From contig NZ_JHVM01000013.1 of NCBI RefSeq assembly GCF_000620145.1, positions 62,001 to 126,000 of the forward strand: a DNA stretch of 64,000 bases, in the 5' to 3' direction. Of the stretch, positions 61,001 to 64,000 are shown piece by piece (position 1 is the stretch's first letter; each line of letters begins with the position of its first letter). Origin of the DNA: Deefgea rivuli DSM 18356. GTDB lineage: Bacteria; Pseudomonadota; Gammaproteobacteria; Burkholderiales; Chitinibacteraceae. The position numbers and the translations under genes are program-made. The notes below the pieces were generated by a model, which was given only the letters and a program-made list of their open reading frames with translations, was not told the origin of the DNA and ran no database searches.

Positions 61001-64000
61001 CATAGCGCAGTAGACTCAGTGGCAGTAGCGGACTGCTGAGCGCATTCAATGGGATGGCTAGGGATTGGAGTACCTCGACCTTATTAGAGGACGCTTCACC
61101 TTCTAAGAACCAATGCTCGCCGTTATGCGCAGTGTGCGTCAGTAATAAACGCACCGTTTGCGCGCCAGAGTTTTCTTTGACGATCTCGAGTAGCGTAGCG
61201 AGTACATGACTCAACGCTACTTCGCTTGATAGTGCGTGATTGGCTTTCAGAATGGAAGCCAGATCAAGAAAGTGGATGCTATCTGAGGTACTGGCGGTAT
61301 TCACCAAGGTGACTGTTGACGCTGATTTTTGTACTACAGCGCGGCTTACAGGTCGTAGTTCAGGATGTTTGTTCTGCAGTTGAGCTACTTTCCCTTCCGC
61401 GCCCCAAGCACGGTAAAGGTGCAGTGCATCGCGCAAAAAGACCTCGGCAATGCGTTCTTGTCGCTGAGCAAGCCAGAAATCGCCATACAACTCATTGGAG
61501 AGCGCTTCCACATTGATATAGTTGCTGCTTTTTGCCATTGAGATGGCTTGTGGATAGAGCGCAATCGCGCTGGCGATATCGCCGTTTGATTGCGCCAATT
61601 GTGCCTGTAGCAGCAGCGATTTGGCGGCAAAATTAGCTGGACATTGCAGCGCCCAAACTGAGAATTTTTCGCTGAGTTGCGCCAATAGGGCTTGAATGGC
61701 GTTGTGATCATTACGAGCTGGATGGCGTTGCAGTGCGCGTAGCCAAATCAGCGCAGTATAAAAAGTCGCTTCGGGGATTTTGCATTGGCCCGGCACAAAT
61801 TGTTCGACGAGGGCTAATTTCTCGGCCAGTGCTTCGGCGTTTTCGGCATCAAACAAAAACGCGTTGCGGATTTTTCCGTGGTAGAAATAGGCCAGGTGCA
61901 GTGGTTTGGCGGCATAGTCGATGAGGAATTTTGCTTCGCTAAACTGCGCATCGTCATAAGTCGCCGCATGTGTCGTTTGCCCCAGCAGATTTTTGATCGA
62001 CTGCACCGTGCCGACTCGGGTGCAGTCCACCATATCTTGTTGCCCAGTGCTTTCGAGTAAAAGAATATCGCGCTCGCAACTGGCCAGTAGATCTGGCAGA
62101 TTGATCCCTTGAATGACGCGATCACTCGCGCGAACCGCGATAATGTAGCCCACCGTGGCAAAGTCGCCGCTTTCTAAACTCCAGCTGTAGGCGTCGTCGT
62201 AATAGGTGTTCGATGTCGCCAGTGGCTGATTCCAGTAATTGGTAAAGGTGGCAAACAGAAAGTGGGTGCTGCCACGAATACCCAGATTGGTTTGTGTATT
62301 GGCTAGCTCAACCGCCATCGTACCAAATTGATAACCGACCTCGTATTGCTTGAGGATAAACGCCACGATAAATGCGTAATTGACATAAGCAAACGGTGAA
62401 ATATCACAATGACCGGCTTGCAATGACAAACGCGTCATCGTGGTGGTGGTCAGCGCATTAAGATTAGACAAACCCGCCAGATAGCTGGCGTACCACATGC
62501 CAAATAGCAGTTGCATCGCCGCCAGCTGCTCGGGATCCGCCATGGTTTTCGCTTGCATCAGCTCGGTCATCATGCGATTGGCGGTCATGTTGGCAATATC
62601 AGTAAAACCTTGTCTCACTTCTTGTAATAGCGCGGCATCGTCTTCGGGAATGACGAATCCAAGTAAATGTAAGCCGATGCGCTGGATGTTAATGGCTTCT
62701 AAGAAACGACCTTCTAGCTGGTATTGACTTGCCTGCACCGTGTAGCAACGGATCTGGTCCAATACCCCCTTGCAATGGCTTAGGGCGAGTGGGTAAAGAC
62801 TTTCTGCCGTAGCAAAATCGCCCGATAGGTAGGCACTTTCTGCTGCGCCAATGTGTAGATCAAGGCTGAGCATTGGGCAACACTGCCCAGCATCATTTGG
62901 CAGCAGGCTGAGTCCAATTTGCATGTGGTGAAATGCGGCTTGATAGGCCGCTGAGGTACGCGCTTTAAGGCCGGCTTGCAGATTCAGGTGCGCAATGGCA
63001 ATGCGCTCAGCGGGATCGCGAATCAAATCGCGCCCAGCATTAAATTGCTCAACAATGGCGAATAATTGATTTTCGACCTGCTTGCTTGAGGTATTGCTCA
63101 GTAATAAACGGCCAATGCTAAGGTGATGTTGCTGTTTTTGTTCGTCACCGGCCAGTGCATACGCGGCTTGCTGCACGCGGTCATGCAGAAAACGGTAGCT
63201 AATTTCAGGGCTGGTTTCATCTTCCAGCAAATATTTGTAATGCTGATCCAGTGGCAAAATCAGATCACTTTGCAAGGCAGGCCAGAGGCATTGTTGAGTT
63301 TGGTAGGGCGTCAGTTTGCAGACGGTGGCCAGCGTGACCAGCTCGAAGCGATTACCAATGCTGGCTGCCAGTTGCAATAACTGTTGGGTCTGTTCGGGTT
63401 GGCGGCGAATTTTACTGACCATTAATTCAACGACATTGGCAGTGAAATCGGCATTTTCGATTTGCGCCATATCCCAAACCCAATGATTGAGGTCAAAGTC
63501 ATAATTGAGATAGCCCAGTTCATGAATGGTGCTTAAAAACTGATTCAGGAAAAACGGATTACCTCGGGTTTTATCAAAGCAGAGTTGGGCCAGCACTTGG
63601 CAACTGGCAATGGGCGCGCGCAAGGTGTCGGCAATCAATTTGGTAACATGGTGTTCTTGTAATGGCGCTAAGGTGAGCGTGTGTAGCGCAACGTGGCGTT
63701 TGAGTAAATCGTCTCTGAGCGCAATTAAAGGATGAGCCGCATCGACTTCATTGTCGCGATAAGCGCCAATAAACATCAGATAGCGCTCGTCTGGATTGCG
63801 CATAAACCATTCGATGAGTTTCAACGTCGGCTGGTCGGCCCATTGCAGATCATCCAGAAAAATCACTAAGGGGTGTGCTTCGCTGGCAAAAACTTGGATA
63901 AAGCGCTCAAACAGTCGGTTGAGTCGATGTTGTGATTCCAGTGGTGGCAGTTCGGCGACGGGTTCGCTTGCGCCAATAATCAGCGTGAGATCGGGAATAA
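58074..64000 (-). CDS. Giant ATPase-GAF-PAS-histidine kinase-REC-REC-HPt protein (N-terminus outside window)
   Basis: About 1975 residues are in the window and the frame is open to the last base; the first Met-like codon (GTG at 63866) is an internal Val in [15 protein letters not shown]. Order (window residues): AAA/STAND-type ATPase with Walker B (about 43-55), a long helical repeat region (about 200-850), GAF (about 920-1080), PAS (about 1100-1217), HisKA (His in [10 protein letters not shown], near 1245), HATPase ([10 protein letters not shown]), REC (Asp in LVLMDWHMP), second REC (Asp in LVLMDIQMP) and HPt (His in RAHAVKSAA, near 1830). This matches proteins with an N-terminal Ser/Thr kinase domain, which would be beyond the window. 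It presumably signals to the REC-GGDEF protein encoded next. Confidence 0.9.
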   Translation of the reverse strand, partial: IPDLTLIIGASEPVAELPPLESQHRLNRLFERFIQVFASEAHPLVIFLDDLQWADQPTLKLIEWFMRNPDERYLMFIGAYRDNEVDAAHPLIALRDDLLKRHVALHTLTLAPLQEHHVTKLIADTLRAPIASCQVLAQLCFDKTRGNPFFLNQFLSTIHELGYLNYDFDLNHWVWDMAQIENADFTANVVELMVSKIRRQPEQTQQLLQLAASIGNRFELVTLATVCKLTPYQTQQCLWPALQSDLILPLDQHYKYLLEDETSPEISYRFLHDRVQQAAYALAGDEQKQQHHLSIGRLLLSNTSSKQVENQLFAIVEQFNAGRDLIRDPAERIAIAHLNLQAGLKARTSAAYQAAFHHMQIGLSLLPNDAGQCCPMLSLDLHIGAAESAYLSGDFATAESLYPLALSHCKGVLDQIRCYTVQASQYQLEGRFLEAINIQRIGLHLLGFVIPEDDAALLQEVRQGFTDIANMTANRMMTELMQAKTMADPEQLAAMQLLFGMWYASYLAGLSNLNALTTTTMTRLSLQAGHCDISPFAYVNYAFIVAFILKQYEVGYQFGTMAVELANTQTNLGIRGSTHFLFATFTNYWNQPLATSNTYYDDAYSWSLESGDFATVGYIIAVRASDRVIQGINLPDLLASCERDILLLESTGQQDMVDCTRVGTVQSIKNLLGQTTHAATYDDAQFSEAKFLIDYAAKPLHLAYFYHGKIRNAFLFDAENAEALAEKLALVEQFVPGQCKIPEATFYTALIWLRALQRHPARNDHNAIQALLAQLSEKFSVWALQCPANFAAKSLLLQAQLAQSNGDIASAIALYPQAISMAKSSNYINVEALSNELYGDFWLAQRQERIAEVFLRDALHLYRAWGAEGKVAQLQNKHPELRPVSRAVVQKSASTVTLVNTASTSDSIHFLDLASILKANHALSSEVALSHVLATLLEIVKENSGAQTVRLLLTHTAHNGEHWFLEGEASSNKVEVLQSLAIPLNALSSPLLPLSLLRYVVRSGNEVIEENISSSDNYAIDPYVLAKHPKSVMCLPIKRFSQVTGVLYLENNLTAGVFTQDRVEFLRVVAVQALISIDNARLYDNLERQVFERTANLNQALLEQQAIFDNTVIGIAFIKDRIVQRCNAGLAQLFGYEREALIGQSTRVLYASDEESEHYSQIAYSQIAKNGGYHADLPLMHKNGQPICCEVHARLLDSQHPEQGIITTIQDISERKQAEQTLAEAKERAEAATQAKSLFLANMSHEIRTPMNAVMGMSRLALKTASDEKQRNYLQKIVISAENLLGIINDILDFSKIEAGKLELEAIPFQLDSLLNPLSDLIMLRTESKAVEVVFRIARDVPQQLIGDRLRLSQVLNNLASNASKFTEHGEIVLDIKVEARYADRVALRFSLSDTGIGMTPPQLATLFQSFTQADNSITRKYGGTGLGLSISKQLVEMMGGTLTVGSTLGQGSSFRFTIELGIDTAHSAYIKPDLPLLTAHRVLIVDDHAIAREALAEMLSSFGPEVLMADSGKAALETLIIAAESGQPIDLVLMDWHMPDWDGIETIRRIRSEGILIKAPAAILMVTVSAESEVMPLAEAVKLDGFLAKPVNRQLLQEQLMAIFYPNSDASKPQSLNDGDPLAQLNGARILLVDDTEFNREIILGILGEARINVDIAENGQIALDKVKLGQYDLVLMDIQMPVMDGLSATRAIRQLTDCASLPIIAMTAHAMVGDREASLASGMNDHITKPIEAAQLIQALLNWIKPSQLLGRAIPEQLEQQSASIMAAPLTQVPTIGLDLVVALKLLGGNQNLLQRSLVIFVRDYGSAGLTISEALAQGEYIRIADRAHAVKSAAAYLGASTLSSSAAALETAARLEKSSEIPERVAYFQQHLAMTLDAIADTIAMHDKPSPSAEADTATVLAQLEALAPLIQAGNFAANQRLDHLSKLMDARWQEQVSEIGRLFDYMETDAAVAALLELQQALRTQQDTTT

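Noticed and set aside
1-64000. CRISPR array, tRNA, rRNA, transposase or prophage genes
   Set aside because: Looked for regularly spaced direct repeats, tRNA cloverleaf features and integrase or transposase motifs; none found. The repeats present are palindromic and dispersed.

Overview
The window looks like chromosomal DNA of a motile or piliated Gram-negative betaproteobacterium, most likely of the Neisseriales (Chromobacteriaceae/Deefgea/Chitinibacter/Iodobacter type). The reasons are the gene neighbourhoods pilT-pilU-fimV divergent from yggS-proC-yggT-yggU, gpmI-envC-ctpA and cutA-dsbD-tlpA, a RelA without hydrolase residues, a DUF2339/DUF3999 pair, and short dispersed palindromes of the kind that fill Neisseriales intergenic DNA. 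The genus is an inference. No tRNA, rRNA, transposase or CRISPR array was seen.

Layout. 1-4476: end of an M16-type peptidase, a small secreted protein, a YkgJ-like cysteine-cluster protein and a PAS-GGDEF diguanylate cyclase. 4613-13918: a membrane glycosylation locus. It holds a giant two-transferase membrane protein (PMT type) and two successive Gtr-like sets (lipid-linked sugar synthase, GtrA-type flippase, membrane transferase); the second set is clearly A+T-rich. 14086-18737: YidB-like protein, an HDOD protein coupled to a PAS-GGDEF-EAL protein, and a LOG-family protein. 18845-31851: an envelope and general-stress island with small membrane proteins, an alpha/beta hydrolase, a hybrid kinase/response regulator/Crp-type regulator operon, DUF4398 and OmpA-like lipoproteins, a DUF883 protein, a polyhydroxybutyrate-depolymerase-like esterase, DUF1003, BON and CsbD proteins. 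31949-36030: DUF3999 and DUF2339. 36031-36549: two tandem sRNA-like units. 36550-46913: housekeeping envelope, redox and metabolic genes. 47110-51605: type IV pilus retraction and FimV. 52000-58077: chemoreceptor, RelA, DUF2062 protein and a response-regulator diguanylate cyclase. 58074-64000: most of a giant ATPase/GAF/PAS/histidine kinase/REC/REC/HPt protein that runs off the end.

How the parts fit. Three proteins make or break c-di-GMP (3439, 14644, 57178), and one of them sits directly behind the giant phosphorelay kinase, so surface behaviour (pili, FimV, chemotaxis) and envelope state are probably linked by second messengers. The stress island shares a dyad, TGTGCG-N4-CGAACM, in at least three separate intergenic regions. 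This makes the local Crp-type regulator (24149) a natural candidate for its controller.

The intergenic DNA is unusually structured. I count six copies of a 45-47 bp palindrome beginning GGTATTGCC, three elements ending in GCAAAAGTTTT, two ATTCCGGCGAAAGCC-type elements, one Pseudomonas-REP-like pair, one 124 bp palindrome, and two inverted copies of a longer element whose complete copy is bounded by ATGTTCAGATT. A decayed duplicate of the pilU 5' end lies between pilT and pilU.
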